A stretch of DNA of 64,000 nucleotides from Hepsetus odoe (Eukaryota; Chordata; Actinopteri; Characiformes; Hepsetidae): NCBI GenBank assembly GCA_017165825.1, contig CM029372.1, forward strand, positions 28,241,074-28,305,073, written 5' to 3'. Below, piece by piece: positions 21,669-31,700 of the stretch. Both the position numbers and the translations under genes were made by a program. Under the pieces are notes generated by a model that did no database searches, had not been told where the DNA came from, and saw nothing but the letters and a program-made list of their open reading frames with translations. Position 1 is the stretch's first letter, and the number at the start of each line of letters is the position of its first letter.

Positions 21669-21804
21669 GAACCCCCCCCCCAAGGGTGCGGCTCCCGAAG
21701 TGCCCGAACGCAGCCAAACCTCAGGGGGGAGGCACAAACAACACTAAAGTCCCTAGTCGGGACACATGGTCGGGTCCATAGAAAACAAAAAAAAAAAAAA
21801 ACCA

Positions 21805-24264
21805 TCAAAGGACCTCCGACCAGTTGTGTCGGGTAGCAGGTGGTGGTGAGGGGAATCCCAGCAGTTCCGTCCACCTTTTTGACCGGTGCCTGACCTTGGC
21901 TCTTACGTCCTTGGAGGCTTTGCCTGACTCCATGGAACCCCTGGACTCGACAGGACCTGAAAGGGAGCTACACAGAGACGTTACAGGGTTTACAGAGGAA
22001 GTCTTTTTCAATGAGTCTAAGCTCTGCTTACAACCCCTGTCAGTCGGGTTCTGCGCGCCGCTTCTCCCCGAATCTCTGGCGCCGAAGTTCTGGTCCGTCT
22101 CCCTGAACTGATTCGTGCTGGTGTCTTTTGCCCTTTTCCTTGTCTGGGTCATACTTCCTGGTCGCTTGGGGCCCGGCGACGCAGTGTCCCAGCTTCTGGT
22201 TTCACGTTGGGGAGTTCCCCGTGGCTTCCTCCAAACGTCACCTTGTTCTGGGTTTGCTGAGTTGCGGGGGCGAGCCGATGCTAGGGGGCCTGAAGGCAGC
22301 TGCTCCCTTTCTGCATTCGTTACCCGTTTCTCCGCTGGACTGTTCTCCGGCTGCTCTGTTTCGGCTTTGGCTCTCTGGGTTCCAGCAGGCACTGGTGTCG
22401 GAGAAGAGAGTAGAGATTCGATGAGGGCCAATTTACCTTCCATACCTCTGACCTGGTTTTCTAGCTCGGTGAGCTTGCTGGCCTCATAACGGGCCTCTCT
22501 CAGGTCAGCCTGCAGAGCGATGTTGTGGTCCTGCACCTGTCTCAGCTCTGTCCTGCACTGATGCAATTGCCCCTCCATTGTGGCTATTTTAGCCTCCAGC
22601 TTCTCCTGAGTGGTTGGAGTCTCAACTCTCCGTGTTATCCGGCCTACGATCTGGTTTCTCTGTTCCTGTCTTCTCCCCAGTCCCTTTCTTTGGGAAACCC
22701 TCACAGCGTGTATCTTGAATCGAAGGACCTCTCTGCCCTCTCTGAACTGGCTGTTCCTTCCGTGACGCTCACCTTTTACTTGAGCCAAAGTCTCCTCTTT
22801 TTCCTTCCTCCGGTCCTTCGAGGCCGTGGCGTTCACCTGTGGCATGGCGATTCCCTCGGTCAGCTGATGGTAGAGTCCCGTCGGCAACTCCTCCTGTTCA
22901 GCAAACCGAACATTACTGCAGCTGATCTGCTCACCTCCGAGGCGGGACTGGGTTGTCCTCGCCTCTCTGTGCCACACGGCCCGATCACTCACCGGCTCCA
23001 CTCTGACTGACTTCTGCAAGCACTTCGCTGCATGTTTGCGCCTTTGACACCTCTGTCCTTGTTGAAGTCCCGGTCTCCACCTTCCGAACCTCCTCTGACG
23101 ACCACCTGTTGCCCAGCGCGGCCTCTTGAAGACAGACCCCCGCTGGTGCACTCTCCCAACAGACTGAATGACGACAGCAGCTTTGTTCATAGCATTACCA
23201 CTCTTTCGCACTAAATAACCTCTAAAAGCTGCCTGGATGCGTATCGCTGACTTTCTCAACACCTGAAATCTTTCATGTTCGCTTTTGCCCCTGATGTAGG
23301 ACCTAAAATATCTTTGAATGAAGATGGCTGACCTTCTTATGGCCTGGTACTTTGTTACCTCCCTGTGTCTTCTGAACGCAGCCTGAATCAGGGAAGCGGC
23401 CTGATGGTGCAGGATCACAGCCCTTCTGACCCTCTGACCTCTGAAGCAGGCTTGCAGGAACATTGCAGCGGAGCGCAATGACAAAAACTCCTCTCTCTGT
23501 TTTCTGGCTTCACGTGTGGAACGATACCTCAGCTGGATTGCAACAACAGTCTGTTTGATGTATGAGTATCGTGCCCGAGCACAGTGTGCCCTGTAAGCCC
23601 TTTGTATAACCGTGGCAGCCTGGTGCTTCAGTTTCAGAGTCTGTCTGGTCTTCATCCCTCAGAATGCAGCTTGTAGAACAACAACAGCCCCTTTTTTCTC
23701 CTTCAAAGACTTCATTTCTTGCCTCATACTCTTACTAGCTCTATAATATCGCTGAACAGTCTTGGCTGCCCACAGTAGCTTCAGGTAGTACTTTCTGTTT
23801 ATGTGTTTCCTAACCTGTGCCTGAATGGTTACAGCAGCCTCATGTTCAATTCTCCTTTGCACCCGAACTTTCCTTTTAAACTTGCCACTAACCTGGAGCT
23901 GCTCCTTCTCTGCTTTCTGTGTAGCAGATGGCTTCATGGAGCTGGGGATCGACTTCTTGATGCCGCTTTCCTTGCTGCAAGGGGCTTCCTTGGTCGACTT
24001 CCCCGGTTGCGCGATGCAGGAAGTGGTCTCCACCCTCCTCCTGCTCTCTGCGTCCGGAACTGCCTTCTTTGCCATTGCCTCGCTTCTCTTGTTGCGGGTG
24101 GCCTTCTTTGCATTCCTCTTGGTGGACGCAGTCACGTGGCGGCGCGGTGTGCGCCGTGCTTTCGCGTGGCGGCGCGGTGGGCGCCGTGCAGGCGCGTGGC
24201 GGCGCGGTGGGCGCCGTGCAGGCGCGTGGCGGCGCGGTGGGCGCCGTGCTGTCGCTGTGAACAC
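21805..24264 (-). CDS. Captured IQ-repeat / coiled-coil protein in LTR element, one in-frame stop
   Basis: One frame stays open from 24264 to 21805 apart from a single TGA at 23661-23659 (context AAF*GMKTRQ). An IQ consensus expects Arg there, so CGA to TGA decay is likely. In order it has an arginine-rich repeat, a basic Lys-rich linker and about ten IQ motifs between roughly 23850 and 23160 (for example AATVIQRAYRAH, AASLIQAAFRRH, SAIRIQAAFRGYLVR). These are spaced about 23-27 residues, like ASPM. A heptad-type coiled coil lies near 22640-22450 (LEAKIATMEGQL, LTELENQVRG), then a polar C terminus. IQ motifs bind calmodulin or myosin light chains; in ASPM they act at spindle poles. Expression is unknown. 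Another IQ-rich source gene cannot be excluded. Confidence 0.72.
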
Positions 24265-24829
24265 GGAAAGGCGCGTTTGCTACCAACCTCTTGTGGTGAT
24301 TTGTGCTGGCCGTGTTCCCGCTAGCAGCTGCACGCGGCGCTTTTTCCGCTGGCGGATCGTGGTTACTGGCGCGCAGCGCTCTCTGTTGACCCGCGTGCGG
24401 CGCGTTTGGCTTCGTGCTTCCGCGTTGCGCAACGCCAGCCGTCAACGAAGTCCCGCCTTCCATGTCGCGTGCGGAAACGAACACGTGGTCCAGCGCGTTG
24501 AGATAGCGCTGTGTCCTTTTAGCCATGGAGCTCAGCATCCGGAGACAAAGCGCGAACCGATCCATGCGAAGCTCGGGATCTAGGATGATATCGAGTGGGA
24601 GCAGCGACGTTGTATTCCGCAGACGGCGCTCCAGCTCCCTTGCCGTGGCCGCCGGTGTCGGTCGCACCCACTCCTCACCGTCCAGATGCTCGCGGAGATC
24701 TAGAGAAGTCGCCCCTGTCTCGCAAGACTTTATCAGCTGCAGCGACTGCTCGATAGCATTGGCTACCGCCCACAACACGCACTCCTGATCGCCCTCGTGG
24801 CTCGTGATGTCCAGGTACAGGCGGCTCAT
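23888..24829 (-). CDS. Leader ORF of IQ-cargo LTR element
   Basis: The ATG at 24829-24827 lies two bases inside the 5' LTR boundary and overlaps the PBS. The product starts MSRLYLDITSHEGDQ. It has an alpha-helical-looking N-terminal part of about 100 residues (for example AIEQSLQLIKS and RMLSSMAKRTQ), followed by an arginine/proline-rich part. It runs on out of frame with the IQ reading frame and stops at 23888, so a shift near the 24135-24255 repeat would be needed to join the two. I do not recognise the N-terminal domain. It occupies the place of a gag start, and copy 1 has a clear homologue. Confidence 0.5.
   Translation of the reverse strand: MSRLYLDITSHEGDQECVLWAVANAIEQSLQLIKSCETGATSLDLREHLDGEEWVRPTPAATARELERRLRNTTSLLPLDIILDPELRMDRFALCLRMLSSMAKRTQRYLNALDHVFVSARDMEGGTSLTAGVAQRGSTKPNAPHAGQQRALRASNHDPPAEKAPRAAASGNTASTNHHKRLVANAPFRVHSDSTAPTAPPRACTAPTAPPRACTAPTAPPRESTAHTAPPRDCVHQEECKEGHPQQEKRGNGKEGSSGRREQEEGGDHFLHRATGEVDQGSPLQQGKRHQEVDPQLHEAICYTESREGAAPG
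24135..24255. repeat. GC-rich tandem repeat, about 30-bp unit
   Basis: Four near-identical units of GTGGCGGCGCGGTGGGCGCC with a CGTGC(A/T)-containing spacer. On the minus strand they encode repeated PPRRHAPARR or, in another frame, TAPTAPPRA. Change in unit length here could shift the element's reading frame. Confidence 0.85.
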
Positions 24830-25125
24830 TCTGTAGCGGTGGCGGGGTACCGGAAGGACGTCAGCTCCGAGCCAGGAGTTCCGAACAGAAGTTTTATTAA
24901 GCACAGTGACAAAACAAACAAGAAACAGGGAACGGGCGACTGCAGTTCTACACATGAAACCCTATGACTGGGTAACTGCAGTCTAACCCTAGAGACTAAG
25001 GGGTCTATACTAGGCGACCTATACCTAGTCATAGACACAAAGTTTACACAAACACCACCCGTTACGCAATAGGTTAAACCTACCTAATGAGCCGCGCTCT
25101 GTTCTGACTCATCGGGGCTTAAATA
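24821..25125 (-). promoter_or_regulatory. Promoter and self-priming pair of IQ-cargo element copy 2
   Basis: Read on the minus strand, TATTTAA (25125-25119) is followed 30 nt later by GCGGCTCATT (25095-25086). That sequence is the perfect 10-base complement of AATGAGCCGC within the putative PBS (24831-24821, GAATGAGCCGC), which directly adjoins the LTR. This fits self-priming by the transcript's 5' end. No tRNA-type PBS (TGG start) is visible. Confidence 0.65.
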
Positions 25126-25348
25126 GTCAGCCCCAATGATGCACACCTGCCCGCAGGGGCTCAGGTGTGCTTAGTCAGAACAGAGCGCCCTCTAGTGTAC
25201 CCTAAACACCTTGTATGTGACCGAGAGCGCCCTCTAGCGTGCCCAAAACACCACACACATGACAGAGAGCGCCCTCTAGCGTGCCCAAAACACCACACAC
25301 GTGACAGAGAGCGCCCTCTAGCGTGCCCAAAACCTAACACACGTGACA
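24832..25348 (-). repeat. 5' LTR of IQ-cargo element copy 2
   Basis: This 517-bp LTR, minus strand, starts TGTCACGTGTGTTAGG and ends CCGCTACA. Its U3 part holds tandem units of about 41 bp containing GCCCTCTAGCGTGCCC. These units explain how the 3' LTR could shrink by unequal exchange. Confidence 0.88.
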
Positions 25349-25353
25349 CTGAG

Positions 25354-27251
25354 TGAAGTTTGAACATTTGGTGTATCTTGTGTAAGTGATTAGTGGTCAG
25401 TTTAGCTGAGATAAACCACAATGAACCTATCTCATACATTTATCTAAATGAAACAAACAATCTTTTTTGTACAAAAGTGCACAATTATTTCCATAATTAA
25501 GAAAACCAAAAAGCAACTTTGCTTTGTATTTTATTTGTATTTCAATTTTTAATCTTTGCCTTTTTAGTGAATTTAAAACAACACTACCTAGAATAAAAGT
25601 GAGTAAAATATTCACCTTCAGCTAGTTATCTTACTTTAGTTATAGTTCATGTTTAATTGCAAATGTTTATAAGGGTTATCAGAATTTAATGATTTTAAAG
25701 TTAACCTGACATGTTCTCATCAGACTGTCCCTTGGAGGAGCTTCTGCCTCACTAACGCATGTTCCTTCACCCATCTAATGGAGTGACTGAGAGAATGTAA
25801 AGCAGTTTGTTCTCATGCGCATGAACAGAATCAAGAGTGAATCATCCATTTACACAAGCCTTGAGCACAGCAATGTTTCTATAGAGAAAGTGTTTTTAAT
25901 GGGCTTTAATTAATTTTAATGTCTAATCCTCAGGTTTCTCCACTGACCTTAATGTTGAGGTTAATACTGCAGGGTTTAAAGCAGGTCAGGGGTCTAATTA
26001 TGATGGAGCTACTACAGTGGTTGCAATGGGGTTTCTGATACTGAAATTTTATATTCTGGTAACTCAGATCATAACTTTGTTGTAGACAGTATGAATTCAT
26101 ATATATATATAATATTCTGATCAACATCGTTTTGTACTAAATATAGGATTATATGAAATTGTCTTACCAAATAAGACAAAAAAAATTCTACTTATCTATT
26201 TAAAAGGACCTATTTGACTGAATTTTGCATTATGTGGAATTGTATACCGTATTAAGGATCATTCATTATCTACTGAATTGTTTATTTAAATTTTTTTTCG
26301 CTGAATGCAAGAATTGGATAGAAATATCATCTTATTCTGCCCTCAGGGTACAATGGGTGTAAGCATATTTACATTTTCCTACATGGCTTACATTCCTGCA
26401 TATGAATAGATACAGATACGATAACTGCTAGTGTACTGTTGTGTTAATACACTGCTGATAAAAACAAAAGGTCCACCTACAGGAATATTTCCAACCTATT
26501 TTGGAAACTCATGAACCTCATCATGATTTTTGGTTTGTTTATTATTCATATGTAGTGATTTTGCAAAAAATCATGTTGATAAAGTTCATACTGTTTAATA
26601 TTATTTTATGTCTACTTCCTGTAAGTCTTTGTATGTTTTTTCATGTTTGTTTTAAAAAATGCAAAAAATCCATGTATCCATCAACAAGTTTTTCAAAAAC
26701 TGATAAATTCCAAGTGTCAATTTCTGATTTTTTTTGACATGTTTATCATGCACACATGACATTTATCATCTACACAAAAATGGGTTAGTAATAGAATGAA
26801 GAGTGCTGTTGGGACGCACTTCTAGCGTCAATGTAGGAGGGTAGTAAAAAGACATATTTTTGGATAGGTTTAGGAAGATTTACAAGCCAGGACTATGCAG
26901 TTAAACTCTCTTTTTACTTAAACAATCTCTCCTGGTTTTATCGTAGTCTTAGTGAACTTCCATATTTTTGCTGTTGGCGAGGGACAGAATTCAGAACATC
27001 TGCTGGAAGTTAATTCATGTTTTATTATCTAAGAGAGAAAATAATTCTCATTTGTATATGTAGTGAACGACCACTGTGCACTTTCAATGTTTACAGCACT
27101 ATCTCTCTTGAATTTAAAAGATAGTAGTAGTAACAGGAACATTTTTTACTGAAAATTATGGGCTTTCTTTTTGGACTCTACATAGGATTATGTTCATTTT
27201 CTGCTGAATAAGATCATGAAAGTTTCAACAGAATAAAATCATCAGACTACA
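25354..27251. other. AT-rich intergenic stretch
   Basis: I see no gene, LTR or SINE here. There is a short TA run at 26100-26110. Small ORFs show no family resemblance. Confidence 0.5.
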
Positions 27252-27518
27252 GGGACTGTAAAGTGAAAGTGAAAGCGAAAACCCTTGTCATTGCGAGGTC
27301 ACAGCACTGCACACCATGAACCACAACGAAATTGGACCTCTGCTTTTAACCCATGCACACAAACACCGTGAAGCAGTGGGCAGCTATTGAAAGCGCCTGG
27401 GGAGCAGTGACGGGGACGGTACCTTGCTCAGGGGTACCTCAGGGCAACCTACTTGTGAGGGAATCGAACCCACAATCTTCCGATGCAGGGCAACTCCCTA
27501 ACCACTAGGCCTAGTGTA
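27252..27518 (-). repeat. tRNA-headed SINE, CACTTTCACTT-tail subfamily
   Basis: The whole element reads on the minus strand: head with GGTTCGATTCCC, body GTACCCCTGAGCAAGG and CTTTCAATAGCTGCCCACTGC, and tail ATGACAAGGGTTTTCGCTTTCACTT. Confidence 0.85.
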
Positions 27519-27898
27519 AGTAATAAGAAGAAGAAGAACAAGAACAAAAGCTTGGTACAAATAAATTCAGATAACTGAGGAGAAAACTAATTATGAATAA
27601 TTTTAACACAGTGTAAAGATGCCCCAAAACAATGAAATAGTAAAAGAGCACAGAAGCTGTGTAGTGAGATCAGCTGATCATCATTAAGTTTCGCCTGTAT
27701 TTTTTTTATAATAAGAGTCCTTGGCGTGTTTAAGAGGTTTACAAGGAGCAACTTAAAAACCAACCGGTTCTCAAACAGGTAACTCTCCTAACAGACATTA
27801 TCTGTAACTTTTTTATTTGAGATTAGATGTTGCATAATTTCAGTACTTTATTTTATTTTGAAAATAAGAGCTGGTCTGGAATCCCCTTCGTATCCATA

Positions 27899-28398
27899 NN
27901 NNNNNNNNNNNNNNNNNNNNNNNNNNNNNNNNNNNNNNNNNNNNNNNNNNNNNNNNNNNNNNNNNNNNNNNNNNNNNNNNNNNNNNNNNNNNNNNNNNNN
28001 NNNNNNNNNNNNNNNNNNNNNNNNNNNNNNNNNNNNNNNNNNNNNNNNNNNNNNNNNNNNNNNNNNNNNNNNNNNNNNNNNNNNNNNNNNNNNNNNNNNN
28101 NNNNNNNNNNNNNNNNNNNNNNNNNNNNNNNNNNNNNNNNNNNNNNNNNNNNNNNNNNNNNNNNNNNNNNNNNNNNNNNNNNNNNNNNNNNNNNNNNNNN
28201 NNNNNNNNNNNNNNNNNNNNNNNNNNNNNNNNNNNNNNNNNNNNNNNNNNNNNNNNNNNNNNNNNNNNNNNNNNNNNNNNNNNNNNNNNNNNNNNNNNNN
28301 NNNNNNNNNNNNNNNNNNNNNNNNNNNNNNNNNNNNNNNNNNNNNNNNNNNNNNNNNNNNNNNNNNNNNNNNNNNNNNNNNNNNNNNNNNNNNNNNNN
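27899..28398. other. Assembly gap (500 N)
   Basis: Exactly 500 N, a typical fixed-size placeholder. It is bordered on the right by the 71-bp satellite, so the true length may differ greatly. Translations across it are meaningless. Confidence 0.99.
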
Positions 28399-28497
28399 TT
28401 CACTAGTTTATATTAAACTCTGTTCAGTTCTAAATGACTGTATTATTATAGACTCTGAATCTGGAGTGTTTCACTAGTTTATATTAAACTCTGTTCA
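28399..28497 (+). repeat. 71-bp satellite, partial array at gap edge
   Basis: About 1.4 copies of a unit containing GACTCTGAATCTGGAGTGTT and TCACTAGTTTATATTAAACT. The same unit occurs at 46464-46721 (plus) and 51619-51850 (mostly minus). Confidence 0.9.
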
Positions 28498-28599
28498 GTT
28501 TTCACTGTTTATGTAAATCCTTCTCTCAAGAAAAAATCATTAGTAGGATTATAATTAAAATTTCAGATTTTTTCCCAACAAACTCTAAACGTCTCTTCC

Positions 28600-28753
28600 G
28601 ATCTTCAGGTCGTCTTTACAGCGTTCACTTTAAGATTCACATCAAAGAGTCGATTCTTTTGTGAACGAAACGTCACAGTACGTCACAGTGGTTCTCGGGA
28701 GTCTTTCCTCCACGCGTCTTTAATTTCTCCTCAGAGATGAAAGAAGGTTCTGA
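28600..28753 (+). promoter_or_regulatory. Proximal promoter region of MHC gene A with doubled CRE/X2-like box
   Basis: ACGTCACAGT occurs twice in direct tandem (28670 and 28680), about 75-85 bases before the start codon, after GTGAACGAAAC (28661-28671, weakly ISRE-like). The X2 part of MHC class I S-X-Y modules is a TGACGT-type CRE. No TATA box is obvious. Confidence 0.4.
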
Positions 28754-31700
28754 TGGAGAGTGGAATCGCAGCAGCGGTTCTGCTGCTGGTGTTGGAGTTT
28801 ATTCTCACGGTTTTCGGCGGTGAGTTCAGTGTATTTTAACTTTTAAAGGGGAGAAAAGTCCGTTTAAAGACTTCTATACTCCAGTCTTTCTGTCGGGATC
28901 AATATTTATTCCCATTATTAGTCCAGTTACACTCCCTCTGACTTCGGTGAAGTTTCAGTTTAATATTTCACTAAAACCAGTAAATTTAACCCCCGTTCAG
29001 TTGGTCTTTATTAAGCTCCATGCTGGTTAGTTTAACCCGTACAGTCTGTAGAGTTTAGATGAAGGTTTGGGTTCAGTTCAGCTGTATTAATGGATCTTAA
29101 TGTTAAAGCACATTCAGCTCCAGTCTCAGACACAACCTTCAGATCCAGCTTTATTTGAGGGAATCAGGATTGACTGCATTGATCTTCATTAAGTTCTAGT
29201 CTGGAGGCTGAGATTTCCATCATTCACCAGAAATATCTTAAAGAGAAAAGTCGAAGTGAATATTCTTGTCTTTGTGAAAAACAGCACACAGTGAGACGTA
29301 TCAAAATGAAGTTTCAGCATTTCACCCTCCCACACACCTGTGGAGGAGCGATGGGGACGGTACCCAGCTCAGCCGTAGGCTGGAGTTACCCTTGTGCTAG
29401 GAATATGTGCGTGGGTAAAATTCCGAAGCTTCATTTTAATATGACTCGCTGTTTACATTTTATGTCTCACTGTTTTAAAGGCTTGAGAACAAACATGGTT
29501 CAGTTCAGTTTTGTGTGGGATGGAAAGAAGAAGTTGAGTTTGTTGACATTTAGATGATCTTTGTGAGAAGATCACACTGTGCTTAGTTTCTGACTAGCTT
29601 TCCTCCTCTTCTTCTTTCGGCTGATGACACTGAGGGGTTGCCACAGCGCATCATCAGTTTCTGTTTTTTTTTTTTGGTCCTTTGCATCTTCCTCCTTCAA
29701 ACTCACCACCTGCATGTTCTCTATCACCACTTTCAAAAACCTCCTCTTTTGTCTTCCTCCTCTTTTTGCCAGGCAGATCCATCCTCAATATTCTTCTCTC
29801 AGTTTAATCCTTGTCTCTCCTCTGGACATGTCCAAACCAACACAATCTTGCTTCTCTAGCTTGGTCTCCAGTTTAACTTTGTCTCTAATTTACTCATTTA
29901 TAATGAGCAGTATTGCAAACGAGACTCAGCAGCTCAGCAGTGTTCATCACATCTCCTAATCAAACCAATAACTTCATGCTGTGGCTGATCAACATTTTCC
30001 CTCCACAAATAGGAAATCTAATCAGCTCTGTCCTAAGAGACTGTAAATCAAGCCTCACTTCATATCTTCTCTTTGTCTTCCTCTGTTCTCCACAGATAAA
30101 CACTCTCTGTGTTACCTCTACACTCTCCAGTCTGACCAATCAGAGTTCAGAGCAGTGACTCTGCTGAACGACACACAGATCGACTCCTACAACAGCAGAG
30201 ATGGTGTCAGGACTCCTAAACAGGACTGGATGAAGGAGATTCCAGAGAACTACTGGGAAGAAGGAGTTGAGAAGCTGAAGTATGAAGGACAGTGGTTAAA
30301 GAAGATCCTTGACTTGCTGGTGACAGATTCTGGGCACAAGAGGGCAGGTGAGGAAATGGCTATTTTAGGCTGAAAGGTTACTAAAGGATAAAAAAAAAAG
30401 GATAATTACCATGTATTTCTTCTGTGTGAATCCAGACAAAGTTGTTGCTGTTTGTCTCACATTTTTATTTTTATTTTTTGTAGCTTTATGATAAAGTTAA
30501 TAAAATCCAGTTTTTGCTAAATTAAGTGAAAGTGACAACCATTGTCATTGCGAGGTCACAGCACAGCAAGCGTGAACCAGAACGAAATTGGACCTCTGCT
30601 TTTAACCCATGCGCACAAACACCGGGCAGCAGTGGGCAGGTATTGAAAGCACCCAGGGAGCAGTGATGGGGACAGTACCTTGCTCAGAGGTACCTCAGGG
30701 CAACCTACTTATGAGGGAATTGAACCCACAATCTTCTAATGCTGGGCAACTCCCTAACCACTAGGCCACCGCTGCCCCGGACTAAAATGACTATATTTTA
30801 ATTACTTCTCATCCAAACCTTTGATCTAGCAAGTACATTAATTGTTAGTGAGTTTCCCTGTTTTCACTGTCAGTCACTTTAAACCAATCAAAGCAGTGGA
30901 TTCAGACTGAAAGAAAAATGTAACTTTTCATACAAATCCAAGAAAACTGAGGGAGGTTGTTTCCAGTAAACATGTATTAAGTCTTATCTTGTATTGGATA
31001 TTTTTTGTGTTAAATAAATACATAAATAAATTATCCTTTCCTTTTTTTTTCCTTTAAACTTCAAGTTGTGAACAAAGACATTTTATATATTTCTGGTGTC
31101 TGTAATTGAGATTTAATGGGTTCTCTCCTCTTCTTCAGATGGTCATGTTCTTCAGTGGAGGCAGGGCTGTGAGGTGGAAGAGCTCCTGAACAGTTCAGTC
31201 CCTTTAAATGGCATTAATGAATACGGCTACGATGGACAGGATTTAGTCTCTTATAACTGGACCTCTAAAGTGTGGACCGTCTCAGTAAAGGAGGCCAGTG
31301 AGATGGTGGACGAGTGGAATAAAGGAAACGGTCTTAATGCTGTTCAGTTACGTGATGATTGTGTGGAGTGGCTGAAGATTTATTTACAGCACACTAAAAT
31401 CAAACCAAGTGAGTGTTTGGATACTTGTCATTATTATTTTTATTATTAAAATGTTTTTTTGCTTTTGTTTTTTAGAGTGTTTATTTAAATGAACTGTCTT
31501 CCCAAAATTCCCAGTAATTCAGTTCTTGTAAACACTCATTTTTCCAGACTGGGCTTGATGGTTCAGATTTCTATAGTGGTGGTGAATGGAACTAGTCATG
31601 CATGTTTTATTTCTTCTTCAAACCCACCAGTGAAGCTCAACATTCTTCTCACTGTTGAAAGGGGCAACGGTGGTCTAGTGGTTAGGGAGTTGACCACAGG

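Larger units (their letters stand above)
21551..25353 (-). mobile_element. Non-autonomous LTR element carrying an ASPM-like IQ gene, copy 2
   Basis: This is a complete minus-strand LTR unit, 21556-25348, flanked by the target duplication CTGAG (21551-21555 and 25349-25353). The 5' LTR is 24832-25348. The 3' LTR (21556-21668) has lost about 400 bp. Its polypurine tract is the G-run read opposite 21669-21685. The interior encodes no recognisable protease, RT, RNase H or integrase. Instead it encodes a leader ORF, an arginine-rich repeat, about ten IQ motifs and a coiled coil. The IQ part looks captured from a host gene. Movement would need enzymes in trans, plausibly from a Tf1/sushi relative. 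Confidence 0.88.

Noticed and set aside
22115..23010. Plus-strand ORFs opposite the IQ/coiled-coil frame
   Set aside because: Antisense shadows of the long minus-strand reading frame.
27827..28477. Long open frames across the first N run
   Set aside because: They consist of undefined bases; the same applies to 46716-47297.
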